64,000 bases of DNA, taken from NCBI GenBank assembly GCA_964568875.1, contig CAZMSH010000002.1, positions 1-64,000 on the forward strand. Direction: 5' to 3'. A program made the position numbers and the translations under genes. This document shows positions 8,756 through 16,510 of the stretch, piece by piece. Positions within the stretch are counted from its first letter, which is position 1; every line of letters starts with the position of its first letter. The notes under the pieces were generated by a model that worked only from the letters and a program-made list of their open reading frames with translations, was not told where the DNA came from and did no database searches. The stretch comes from SLNP01 sp964568875. GTDB lineage: Bacteria > Bacteroidota > Bacteroidia > Bacteroidales > VadinHA17.

Positions 8756-9776
8756 GTATAGTAAATATTTCATAAATAAAAGAGTGCTTATAACAGGTGG
8801 ACTTGGGTTCGTTGGTTCAAACTTAGCATTGACGTTACATCAGTTGGGTGCAAAAATAGAGATTATAGATGCTATGGTTCCCGAGCACGGGGGAAATTAC
8901 CATAATATCTCGCCCATTGAAAAAGATATAGATATACATTTTTTCAAATTGGAAAATAATTGGGATACGTTAACAAAGATTGTTTCCAAACAAGATTATA
9001 TTTTTAATTTGGCAGGTCAAAGTAATCATTGGGATTCAATGTCAGACCCCCAATTGGATTTGGAATACAACTGCAATGCTCATCTTGCACTTCTGGAAGC
9101 AATTAGAAAATTCAATCCAACGGTAAAACTTATTCTTACAAGTACACGCCAGATCTATGGACGACCTGACTATCTCCCGGTGAATGAGAGGCATCCCATA
9201 CAACCAACGGATGTTAATGGCATCCATAAAGCAGCTTCTGAACAATATCATTTTCTGTATCATAAGGTATATGGTATAAAAGTAGCAGCCCTGCGTTTGA
9301 CTAATACTTTTGGACCACGGATGCGTGTAATTGATACTCGCCAAACATTTTTAGGATATTGGTTACGTTGTTCGATAGAGAAAACGGTGTTTGAGGTATG
9401 GGATGGTGGACAAAAAAGGGATTTTAATTACATCGATGATGTTTTAGAAGCTCTCCTTCTTTCAGCTGTTGAAGATAAAGCCATTGGGAAAGTATATAAT
9501 TTAGGACATCATGAATATTGTTCTTTATTAAAGTTGGCGGACTTATTCAAAGAACTACTTGGTGCAGAATATGTTATCAAAGAATTTCCCAAAAATCATA
9601 AAAGCATTGATATTGGAGATTACTATTCAGATTATACATTAATCAATACTGAACTTAACTGGAGTCCTAAAATCAGTTTAAGAGCTGGATTGATAAAAAC
9701 TTACAATTTTCTAAAATCAAATATTGAACAATATACAGAATTATATCTAAATGGTGAGGAATATCAAAATAAGTGA
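8748..9776 (+). CDS. Extended SDR nucleotide-sugar epimerase/dehydratase with Asn at the usual catalytic Tyr position
   Basis: 342-residue protein of the NAD-dependent epimerase/dehydratase family: ITGGLGFVGSN is the cofactor motif near residue 17, TSTRQIYG the strand with the catalytic Ser/Thr, and LRLTNTFGPR the sugar-binding region. At the YxxxK site the sequence reads NGIHK, so the general-base tyrosine appears replaced by Asn while the Lys remains. Related sequences with NGxNK exist in this superfamily as I remember it, so this may be a subgroup property rather than damage. It sits between two DegT aminotransferases and overlaps both genes, so it likely prepares or rearranges the sugar they aminate. 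Confidence 0.8.
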   Translation: MNKYSKYFINKRVLITGGLGFVGSNLALTLHQLGAKIEIIDAMVPEHGGNYHNISPIEKDIDIHFFKLENNWDTLTKIVSKQDYIFNLAGQSNHWDSMSDPQLDLEYNCNAHLALLEAIRKFNPTVKLILTSTRQIYGRPDYLPVNERHPIQPTDVNGIHKAASEQYHFLYHKVYGIKVAALRLTNTFGPRMRVIDTRQTFLGYWLRCSIEKTVFEVWDGGQKRDFNYIDDVLEALLLSAVEDKAIGKVYNLGHHEYCSLLKLADLFKELLGAEYVIKEFPKNHKSIDIGDYYSDYTLINTELNWSPKISLRAGLIKTYNFLKSNIEQYTELYLNGEEYQNK

Positions 9777-10881
9777 TCCTTTAGCTGTTATGTCTCCTTA
9801 TATTGAAGAGATTAAATCAGCAGCTAATCGAGTTATAAATTCAGGGATATATATCGGAGGTGAAGAAGTTTCTTCTTTTGAAAGTGAATTCTCTGCATAC
9901 CTGAATATTGCCAATACTATAAGTACCGGCTCTGGCACTGATGCTCTTCAACTTGCTTTCAGATCTATGGGATTGAAAGTGGGAGACAAAATAGCAACCG
10001 TTTCGCATACAGCAGTTGCCACTATAGCTGCCATTGAAATGGTTGGTGCAATACCAGTTTTTGTTGATATAAATCCAGAAATATATACCATTGATATAGA
10101 AAATCTACGTAAAACATTGGAATATCATAAGCAAAGATTTCCCCATAATCCTATCAAAGCAATTGTTCCCGTACATCTTTATGGGCATCCTGTAGACATG
10201 GATCAGATTATGATACTTGCCAAAGAATACGATGCTTTAGTAATTGAAGATTGTGCCCAGGCTCATGGAGCGGAGATAAATGGGAAAAAATGTGGAACAT
10301 GGGGCCATGCTGCAGCATTTAGCTTCTATCCTACAAAAAATCTTGGTTGTTTAGGCGATGGAGGTGCTATGTGTACGAATAATATAGGAATAGCAAATCA
10401 AGCAAGACTTATCAAAGAATATGGGTGGGAAGAAAGATACATTAGTAAGATTCCTGGTATTAACACACGTTTAGATCCAGTTCAAGCAGCTATTTTGAAA
10501 GTAAAACTAAAATATTTAGATAGAGAGAATGAAAAAAGAATAGGAATAGCTCACACCTATATCAACGAATTAGCTTCTGTGGGTATTAAATTACCCACCT
10601 CTAAAAGTGGTTATAAACATGTCTTTCATCAATTTACGATAAAAACTAAAAATCGAGATTATTTAAAAGAAGAATTGAGATTAAATGGTGTTATTACTAA
10701 TATATTATATCCGAAACCAGTTCATTTACAGCCCGCATATATTAATAAGATTATTTTATCAGGATCATTGAAAAATACTCATAAAATTAGCAATGAAATT
10801 TTATCGCTTCCCATTCATCCTAATTTAACAACAGAAGAAATCTCGAATATATCTAAAATGATAATTAAGCTCCTTAAATGA
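9751..10881 (+). CDS. Second DegT/DnrJ/EryC1 sugar aminotransferase
   Basis: PLP aminotransferase of 376 residues, with GSGTDALQLAF for phosphate binding, VIEDCAQAHGA as the cofactor Asp motif and FYPTKNLGCLGDGG with the Schiff-base lysine (K196). The PTKNLG form is that of the QdtB/FdtB-like 3-ketosugar aminotransferase branch, in contrast with the first DegT gene. The start lies 26 bp inside the preceding gene. This is the last gene of the eight-gene operon; 92 bp later comes a hairpin at 10974-11002. The product specificity is unknown. Confidence 0.85.
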   Translation: MVRNIKISDPLAVMSPYIEEIKSAANRVINSGIYIGGEEVSSFESEFSAYLNIANTISTGSGTDALQLAFRSMGLKVGDKIATVSHTAVATIAAIEMVGAIPVFVDINPEIYTIDIENLRKTLEYHKQRFPHNPIKAIVPVHLYGHPVDMDQIMILAKEYDALVIEDCAQAHGAEINGKKCGTWGHAAAFSFYPTKNLGCLGDGGAMCTNNIGIANQARLIKEYGWEERYISKIPGINTRLDPVQAAILKVKLKYLDRENEKRIGIAHTYINELASVGIKLPTSKSGYKHVFHQFTIKTKNRDYLKEELRLNGVITNILYPKPVHLQPAYINKIILSGSLKNTHKISNEILSLPIHPNLTTEEISNISKMIIKLLK

Positions 10882-10973
10882 TAATATCTGTATGACCATT
10901 TTTCTGACAGGGTATATTTGATTACATATTAATGACAAATAACTCTCCCAATTTGATTTTTATGTAGTAGTCT

Positions 10974-11002
10974 TCTCCTAACTTCTCAAATAAGTTAGGA
11001 GA
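10974..11002. repeat. Perfect 11-bp inverted repeat at the left end of the folE cassette
   Basis: The arms TCTCCTAACTT and AAGTTAGGAGA pair perfectly around a seven-base loop (CTCAAAT). It lies between the aminotransferase operon and the transporter gene. It is not followed by a T tract, so a classical Rho-independent terminator is unlikely on either strand. A closely related but longer sequence occurs at 14271-14320, at the other end of the four-gene cassette. A transcription boundary, a regulator site and an insertion end are all possible. Confidence 0.7.
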
Positions 11003-11051
11003 ACATCTTTAGCAAAAGTTTTGAGCTATACTTGTGGTAAAATTTATTACA

Positions 11052-11720
11052 ATGAAGAACTATAAGTATTTCTCGATAATAACAGGCCTGTTTGCAGCTT
11101 GTTTGGTGATTTCAAATATTCTTGACACCAAGTTTTTTCAAATAGGACAAACCGCTTTCCCGGCTGGAATCATTTTATTCCCAATTGTATATGTCTTTGG
11201 TGATTTGTTTACAGAAGTATATGGATATTCCCAAAGCCGGAAAGCAATCTGGACAGGATTCTTTTCCCTATTGGTTATGGTAGTTTTTTTCGAGATTGGC
11301 AGACGTTTACCTGCTGCTTCCTTTTGGGAACACCAGGATGCTTTTGATGCCATATTAGGAAAAGTTCCAAGAATAGTAATCGCATCAATTACAGCCTACT
11401 TTATGGGGGAGTTTTCAAACTCTTTTATTATGGCTAAACTGAAACTGGTACAAAAGGGAAAATCAATGCCTATTCGATTTGTTGCATCAACACTTATCGG
11501 ACAATTTGTTGACACAGCAGTTTTTATTGTAATAGCTTTTGCAGGCACAATGGGCTTATCGGATATGTTTACCGTTTTTCTTTCTGCATGGATTTTTAAA
11601 GTTGCCTGGGAAGTGATTGCATTACCTATTAGTGTACCGGTTGTTAAATGGCTAAAAAAAGCCGAGAATGAAGACTATTATGACAAAGATACCAACTTTA
11701 ACCCTTTCAAACTCTCTTAG
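11052..11720 (+). CDS. yhhQ: YhhQ/VUT family queuosine-precursor transporter
   Basis: Polytopic membrane protein of 222 residues starting at the ATG at 11052; an upstream GTG at 11034 is possible. Six hydrophobic segments are visible. Family hallmarks include ISNILDTKFFQI near the N-terminus, FPIVYVFGDLFTEVYGY, AYFMGEFSNSFIMAKLK, and GQFVDTAVF. YhhQ proteins import the 7-deazaguanine queuosine precursors preQ0/preQ1 in known bacteria. A methyltransferase and GTP cyclohydrolase I follow at once. GTP cyclohydrolase I is the first enzyme of both folate and 7-deazaguanine synthesis, so a shared link to 7-deazaguanine metabolism is plausible. Confidence 0.85.
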   Translation: MKNYKYFSIITGLFAACLVISNILDTKFFQIGQTAFPAGIILFPIVYVFGDLFTEVYGYSQSRKAIWTGFFSLLVMVVFFEIGRRLPAASFWEHQDAFDAILGKVPRIVIASITAYFMGEFSNSFIMAKLKLVQKGKSMPIRFVASTLIGQFVDTAVFIVIAFAGTMGLSDMFTVFLSAWIFKVAWEVIALPISVPVVKWLKKAENEDYYDKDTNFNPFKLS

Positions 11721-11727
11721 GTTTTCA

Positions 11728-12420
11728 ATGAAAGAAAGCGTAACACCAGAAGAAGTGTCCGATTTTAAGAACAAATGGTGCAATGAAAATCTGATAATTA
11801 CTGAAATTATTAAGAACGGATTATATGATCATTTCATTGAACCCATCCTTGATGTAGGAGCAGGTTTAGGTGATATTGCCTTCAACGCATTGCATGATAA
11901 AGAAGTAATTTGCATTGATGTAAATACCATTGAAGAAGATTTACCGCTTTCACCGAAACACGAAAGAGTTCAGGTAGATTTTTTTGATTATGTACCAAAA
12001 CAAAAGATAAACACTCTCTTTATTTCTCATACACTCCAGTTTCTTGACGAAGATATTGAATTACTTGAAGATAAAATAAATAGTATTTCGCCTGAGAAAA
12101 TCGTTTTGGTAACAAACAAAAATGATGATATTCTCGGAGATTTGATTTCATGGTCAGAGGAAAACTATGCTAATCCAAACCCGGAAATTGATATTCCAGA
12201 CTTTCCTAAAGGATATCAATTGTTAAAAACAGTCGATTTTAAAACACATTTGAGTTGCCGGTCATTTAAGCAGCTTGCCACTCAAATATCATATTTAATG
12301 TTAGTTGATCTTGATGAAGTTTTAGAAAGCTCTCTTGTTGACTTTCTGAAATCGAAACTTCAAAGGCCGAAATTTGATTTTAACCAGCAAATAAAAATAT
12401 TTTCGAAAAATGGAAAATAA
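11728..12420 (+). CDS. SAM-dependent methyltransferase-like protein
   Basis: Class I methyltransferase fold: ILDVGAGLGDIAF is motif I for S-adenosylmethionine, VICIDVN is the acidic end of strand 2, and NTLFISHTLQFLDED resembles motif IV. I chose the ATG at 11728, seven bases after the transporter stop. An in-frame ATG at 11668 would add 20 residues but overlap the transporter by 53 bp. It is about 230 residues long, and no specificity domain is recognised. The stop lies inside the start of folE (11-bp overlap), so the two are translationally coupled. Substrate unknown. Confidence 0.7.
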   Translation: MKESVTPEEVSDFKNKWCNENLIITEIIKNGLYDHFIEPILDVGAGLGDIAFNALHDKEVICIDVNTIEEDLPLSPKHERVQVDFFDYVPKQKINTLFISHTLQFLDEDIELLEDKINSISPEKIVLVTNKNDDILGDLISWSEENYANPNPEIDIPDFPKGYQLLKTVDFKTHLSCRSFKQLATQISYLMLVDLDEVLESSLVDFLKSKLQRPKFDFNQQIKIFSKNGK

Positions 12421-12931
12421 TAATCTACATAGCTTGTTCAGTTTTATTGAAAACGAAGAAGTTAGAAATAAACTTAAATTAAGCGAGCAACGCATTATCA
12501 GGGCGTTCAATGAGCAATTTTCAGGATATGCATTAAAAGCGGAAGATGTATTGAACGATGTTGTTCATGTGAAAGAATATGACGGAATTGTTGAAGTCAA
12601 AAATATCAGTTTTTATTCGTATTGTGAACATCACTTTGTCCCTTTCTTTGGCAAAGCAAATGTTTATTACCAACCCAATGAAATAATAACAGGATTAGGC
12701 AAAATTGTCCGTCTCGTTAGGGATGTACATGGAAGAAGGTTACAAATTCAGGAAATAATGACTCGTGATATTGCTTCGGATCTTATGAGAATTTTAAATG
12801 CAAAAGGTGCTTTTGTCGAAACAACTGCCAAACATCTTTGCATTTGTGGCAGGGGGCCAAAAGACGACAACTCTGAAACCACTGTAACTTATGGATGTGG
12901 AACTTTAAAAAATTGGTATCTTCGCAGATGA
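12410..12931 (+). CDS. folE: GTP cyclohydrolase I
   Basis: 173-residue FolE, which opens GTP to 7,8-dihydroneopterin triphosphate, entry point of folate, biopterin and 7-deazaguanine pathways. The zinc and catalytic motifs are intact: SYCEHHFVPFFG near residue 65, GLGKIVRLV and GRRLQIQE in the middle, and HLCICGRGP near 140. It is slightly short at the N-terminus compared with common bacterial FolE proteins (about 190-220). It is embedded in a cassette with a queuosine-precursor transporter rather than with folate genes, and queD, queE and queC are absent from the window. Confidence 0.9.
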   Translation: MENNNLHSLFSFIENEEVRNKLKLSEQRIIRAFNEQFSGYALKAEDVLNDVVHVKEYDGIVEVKNISFYSYCEHHFVPFFGKANVYYQPNEIITGLGKIVRLVRDVHGRRLQIQEIMTRDIASDLMRILNAKGAFVETTAKHLCICGRGPKDDNSETTVTYGCGTLKNWYLRR

Positions 12932-14274
12932 TGGCAAATAGTTTTCAACATAAAGATGATTTTGAATACATACTACCTGATTGGGGAAGTAAACCAATTG
13001 AGAAATTTGTTCAATTTTTCTTTAAGAACTTTGAATTACAGTTTGCCTTAATCGAAATAACTACAATAAAAAACAGAACAGGAATTGGCGACATCTTAAT
13101 ATGGACTGCTGATTTAGAAGCAGCTAAAGTTAAAGCATCTGAATATCAGAATATAATTAAGGAGATTCAAAAAGAAACCAATCTTAATTTAGCAGAATAT
13201 AAATGTTGGTATGAACATTTTAATCATTCTTACATCTTCCTGGCTAAAAATGAAAACAAAGAGGAAACTTTAGCAAGTTACAATCGATACAAATATGAAT
13301 GGAGAGAGATACCTTCTGAAAATGACAAGCATCCTGACATTAAGAATGACAACAGATTAAGTAAAAATGAAGTAATCGACTTTCTTAACAACTATGCTGA
13401 TAAGATGCATGCTTTTGAATTGCATAAGTACCCTCATTATTCAATTATAATTAAGCCAATTTCATTTCCAAGGGAGAAAAAAAACTTGCCCCCCTATGAA
13501 GTTGGAACTTTTTATGTCCATATTGGCACTTCAAAGGAGGTTTCTTTTGATAAATACTATGAGTTTATCAATAATCTTTTTTTAGTATGGATGAAAGATT
13601 ATGCGGTTACATTAATTGAGGAATTTAAAAAAATTGAATTACCATCAAATAGTTATGATGAGTGTTTGCCTCCTTGGAAAGAACATCCTCGTAGACGGAA
13701 TATGTATTCAAAAATTAAAGATGATATTATTTCAATTTACACAAATTACAAAAGCAATCTGGAGGATGACATAACTTCATTAATGACTGAGATTGTTTAT
13801 TTTTTAATTTCTGACGACCATCCGATTAAGGATGAACTTTTTTCCAAATTTAAATCAAATGGGATTGATGATTTATATAAAAATAAGGGTACTCTCTCTA
13901 AAGCTGATTTTGAAGATGGTTTTAAAAAAGTTTTGATACAACGAGAAGTTTTTAAAGTACTTATTGTTGGTGGAATAAATCCGGCAAATATTCATGGCTA
14001 CTTAAAGGAAAATGATATTGGAAATGAGAATTATAGTGACAAGGTAAATTATTTTTGGACAAATCGGTTTATTCCTACAATATGTGATAAGAGCAAAAGA
14101 AATCACAGATCGCATATAAACGTTGATGATACAATTAAAGAAATCAAGACAAGCCTTTCAGTCTGGGAAAAACAACTTATAAAAAAATACCTGATTATTA
14201 TTGAAAGCTCAATAAATGTGAATAAAAGTAAAGCTGAAAATCTTAAAGTTAATCTAAAAAATCTCCTTTCCTAA
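12928..14274 (+). CDS. Conserved-looking protein of unknown function in the folE cassette
   Basis: About 448 residues, starting at the ATG that overlaps the folE stop as ATGA (12928; a second ATG is at 12931). I do not recognise a family. The protein is hydrophilic with no signal peptide or membrane segment and is rich in Lys, Glu, Asn and aromatic residues. A region near residues 40-65 (LIEITTIKNRTGIGDILIW) may be a beta-rich start of a globular domain, and the last 100 residues are mostly helical. Tight coupling to folE suggests joint function with the transporter and methyltransferase. The codon make-up is strongly AT-rich, like the block upstream. Confidence 0.6.
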   Translation: MMANSFQHKDDFEYILPDWGSKPIEKFVQFFFKNFELQFALIEITTIKNRTGIGDILIWTADLEAAKVKASEYQNIIKEIQKETNLNLAEYKCWYEHFNHSYIFLAKNENKEETLASYNRYKYEWREIPSENDKHPDIKNDNRLSKNEVIDFLNNYADKMHAFELHKYPHYSIIIKPISFPREKKNLPPYEVGTFYVHIGTSKEVSFDKYYEFINNLFLVWMKDYAVTLIEEFKKIELPSNSYDECLPPWKEHPRRRNMYSKIKDDIISIYTNYKSNLEDDITSLMTEIVYFLISDDHPIKDELFSKFKSNGIDDLYKNKGTLSKADFEDGFKKVLIQREVFKVLIVGGINPANIHGYLKENDIGNENYSDKVNYFWTNRFIPTICDKSKRNHRSHINVDDTIKEIKTSLSVWEKQLIKKYLIIIESSINVNKSKAENLKVNLKNLLS

Positions 14275-14320
14275 CTTACTCAAACTTCGCTGCAAAATTC
14301 CTCTTTTCAAATAAGTTAAG
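14271..14320. repeat. Inverted repeat at the right end of the folE cassette, related to 10974-11002
   Basis: The arms CTAACTTA and TAAGTTAAG pair with one bulged A around about 33 bases. The sequence reads like the left-end repeat with extra bases inserted: both contain CCTAACTT, CTCAAA and TCAAATAAGTTA. The left arm includes the stop codon of the last cassette gene. After this point the base composition becomes more balanced again. Confidence 0.5.
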
Positions 14321-14400
14321 AAATAATTACCCCCCTACATTATACCCTTTCTTTGTCATCGTAAACAGGCAGCTTCGGCAGCCACTAAAATAAAATTACG

Positions 14401-14601
14401 ATGAAAACAAAAGATTTAGGCAACTGGGGTAAGATGACTGAGGTTAACAAAACAACCCACCTTACCCAAACCAACTCCAACGCAATTGTTGGAAAAGGAG
14501 CACATGTTTCAACCTGCATCCCTGGAACACAGGTGAAAGTAAGAGATTACTTCGATGCTAATGGAAACTATCAAGGTTCTTCATTTGGCAAGAATGGCTA
14601 A
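14401..14601 (+). CDS. Small 66-residue protein upstream of the TerY-P locus
   Basis: Short open frame from an ATG at 14401, with product MKTKDLGNWGKM... rich in Gly, Asn, Thr and Lys. It has one Cys (near residue 39), no membrane segment and no motif I recognise. It is followed within 10 bp by a strong Rho-independent terminator (14611-14644), which sets it apart as its own short transcript in front of the vWA gene. A complete frame plus a dedicated terminator favour a real, probably abundant, small protein. Its job is unknown; a substrate or target of the downstream phosphorylation module is one possibility. Confidence 0.6.
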   Translation: MKTKDLGNWGKMTEVNKTTHLTQTNSNAIVGKGAHVSTCIPGTQVKVRDYFDANGNYQGSSFGKNG

Positions 14602-14610
14602 CCTATTCGA

Positions 14611-14644
14611 GCAGCATGGCAAATCCATGCTGCTTTTTTCTTTT
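14611..14644 (+). terminator. Rho-independent terminator between the small protein gene and the vWA gene
   Basis: Stem GCAGCATGG / CCATGCTGC (nine perfect pairs), five-base loop CAAAT, then a run TTTTTTCTTTT. It ends only about 30 bp before the vWA start codon, leaving little room for a new promoter, so downstream genes may depend on read-through. Confidence 0.9.
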
Positions 14645-14675
14645 ACACTATTTCAAACCATTAAAATTAACAGCA

Positions 14676-15443
14676 ATGAAAACAGGTATTATTAAAAAAG
14701 TAGTTGACGATGTAGCATCCTGGATTGAAGATGCAGAAGTCGTAAATGATGAAAATGCCGGTAACGAACTGGCGTTTCGCCCGGAACTTCCGGTTAATTA
14801 TGAACAAAAATGTCCGGTGGTATTGGTTTGCGATGTTTCCGGTTCAATGAGTGGCAAACCCATTAGGGAATTGAACAAAGGCTTGCAGGAGTTTCAGGAA
14901 CAGATCATCAATGATCCGGTTGCTTCTCAACGCCTTGATTGTTGTGTGATTTCCTTTTCTTCGGATGTTAAAGTTGAACAGGATTTTGCACTAATCGACC
15001 AGTTCAAAATGCCTGTCCTCAGAACCTCAGGTAGCACCCGCATGGTTTCTGCAGTTTTTGAGGGTATTGAACAGATTGCTTCCCGCAAAAAGTGGTATGT
15101 TGAAACTGGCCAGACCTACTATCGCCCTTTTGTAATCCTCATCACTGATGGATATCCTGACAGTGACCAGAATGTTGAGGCTTTGCGCCAGGCAATTCAA
15201 AAGGGATATACTGGTAAAAACTTCCTTTTCTGGGCATTTGGTGTTGAAGGTGCTGACATGGACCTTCTAAAGAGCCTTGGGCACGAAGGTTCCATCATCC
15301 AGAAAATTAAAGGAGTTGACTTTGTTAAATTCTTCCAGTGGCTCAGCCGTTCGATGGAAGCGTTCTCAAAAAGCAAACCTGGTGAAGCACCCATGGTCGC
15401 CCCTCGCAATGAGTCGGAAAATCCATTTCAGATAAAACTTTAA
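14676..15443 (+). CDS. TerY-like von Willebrand factor A domain protein
   Basis: 255-residue vWA protein. The MIDAS metal site is complete: D53-x-S55-x-S57 in DVSGSMSG, Thr at SGSTRM near 121, and LITDGYPDSD near 158. I chose the ATG at 14676 because a longer frame from 14616 would start inside the terminator stem. No signal peptide is present, so it is cytoplasmic. With the PP2C phosphatase and kinase downstream it makes the vWA-PP2C-kinase set known from comparative genomics as the TerY-P triad, thought to be a phosphorylation switch linked to stress or phage response. No TerD or TerC genes are in the window. Confidence 0.85.
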   Translation: MKTGIIKKVVDDVASWIEDAEVVNDENAGNELAFRPELPVNYEQKCPVVLVCDVSGSMSGKPIRELNKGLQEFQEQIINDPVASQRLDCCVISFSSDVKVEQDFALIDQFKMPVLRTSGSTRMVSAVFEGIEQIASRKKWYVETGQTYYRPFVILITDGYPDSDQNVEALRQAIQKGYTGKNFLFWAFGVEGADMDLLKSLGHEGSIIQKIKGVDFVKFFQWLSRSMEAFSKSKPGEAPMVAPRNESENPFQIKL

Positions 15444-15452
15444 AAACAAATC

Positions 15453-16508
15453 ATGATGAAAGCGATTTCAAATTTTCTGTTCTTCATGTCGAAATCCGAC
15501 AAGGACATCATTCAAAACTGTTCCCATGCCACTCGTTCCACACGGGCGGCATTGGGACTATTTGTGCTCATTACGGCAATATTTGCTTTTATTTCCGGCA
15601 CATATGCCATTTCAACCATGTTCAGGCAGGTTAATGAAACAACAGGTGAGTCATTTTTATCCCCTGGAGGTTTTATTATTTCCGTGCTGGCCGGGATCAT
15701 TTATGCCCTTTTGATCGCAAACATCGACCGTGAAATAGTCTCCTCACCAAGCAGGTATGCTGCCTTAGTCCGGTTCCCGCTTGCGATTATCCTCGGAATC
15801 ATATTGGCATATCCACTGGAACTGAAATTAATGGAAAACCGGATCACAAAACACCTAATCTCCATTAGCGATAATGAGAATAAGTTTACGCAGAACAGAA
15901 AGACCGAACAACTCAATGCAATCTCCCTTCAGGAGGCAACATTAATAAAGACAATAGAGGATGAAAAGAAAGCAGTTGCAACATGGAGCAATAAAATGTA
16001 CAATGAAATAGGTGGATTTAAAGTCCAGGGCAATTCCGGTATTCAGGGCGATGGTCCTATTTACAGGGAAGCAAAGCGCAATATGGAGCTTCACCAATCG
16101 AACCTGGAACAAGCAGAAGAGGATCTGAAAGTATTTAGGTCTGAATACCCTGCTAAACTGGAAGAAATCAACAATGAATATGCCCTTAACCACCGTTCAC
16201 AGTCTTACGATTTTCTGAGTCGCATGGAAGCTCTTGCCGATCTGAAAACAAAATCCAAAGCCGTAAACTATACCGCATGGGGCATTTTACTGGTGCTGAT
16301 CGTGTTGGAATTAACGCCTGCATTACTAAAACTCATAACCACTTTTGAAAAAAAAAGTGAATACGACCTTCTGATGGATGGAAGACTGGCAATTAACAAT
16401 ACATCCATTTCGGTTTATGCCAATAATGCCATCAATGAAATTGAGAGGGATGTTTCCAAGGCAAATTATGATTACGTGGTTAACCTGAAAAATCTTGTAA
16501 GAGCATAG
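15453..16508 (+). CDS. DUF4407-type membrane protein with long coiled coil
   Basis: 351 residues. Three hydrophobic segments occur in the first 135 residues (about 32-55, 75-97, 108-128), followed by a charged, heptad-like stretch from about 145 to 265. A last membrane segment (about 275-297) and a short soluble tail complete it. This matches the DUF4407 architecture. It lies 9 bp after the vWA gene and 2 bp before the phosphatase gene, so it belongs to the signalling operon, probably as its membrane sensor or platform; that role is inferred from position and topology. Confidence 0.75.
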   Translation: MMKAISNFLFFMSKSDKDIIQNCSHATRSTRAALGLFVLITAIFAFISGTYAISTMFRQVNETTGESFLSPGGFIISVLAGIIYALLIANIDREIVSSPSRYAALVRFPLAIILGIILAYPLELKLMENRITKHLISISDNENKFTQNRKTEQLNAISLQEATLIKTIEDEKKAVATWSNKMYNEIGGFKVQGNSGIQGDGPIYREAKRNMELHQSNLEQAEEDLKVFRSEYPAKLEEINNEYALNHRSQSYDFLSRMEALADLKTKSKAVNYTAWGILLVLIVLELTPALLKLITTFEKKSEYDLLMDGRLAINNTSISVYANNAINEIERDVSKANYDYVVNLKNLVRA

Positions 16509-16510
16509 CC

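Noticed and set aside
12895..12927. Upstream start for the unknown protein after folE
   Set aside because: It would overlap the conserved folE end by 37 bp, while the ATGA overlap at 12928 is a usual coupled start.
14616..14675. Longer start for the vWA protein
   Set aside because: The extension would be encoded within the terminator hairpin and has no conserved residues; the ATG at 14676 fits the domain start.
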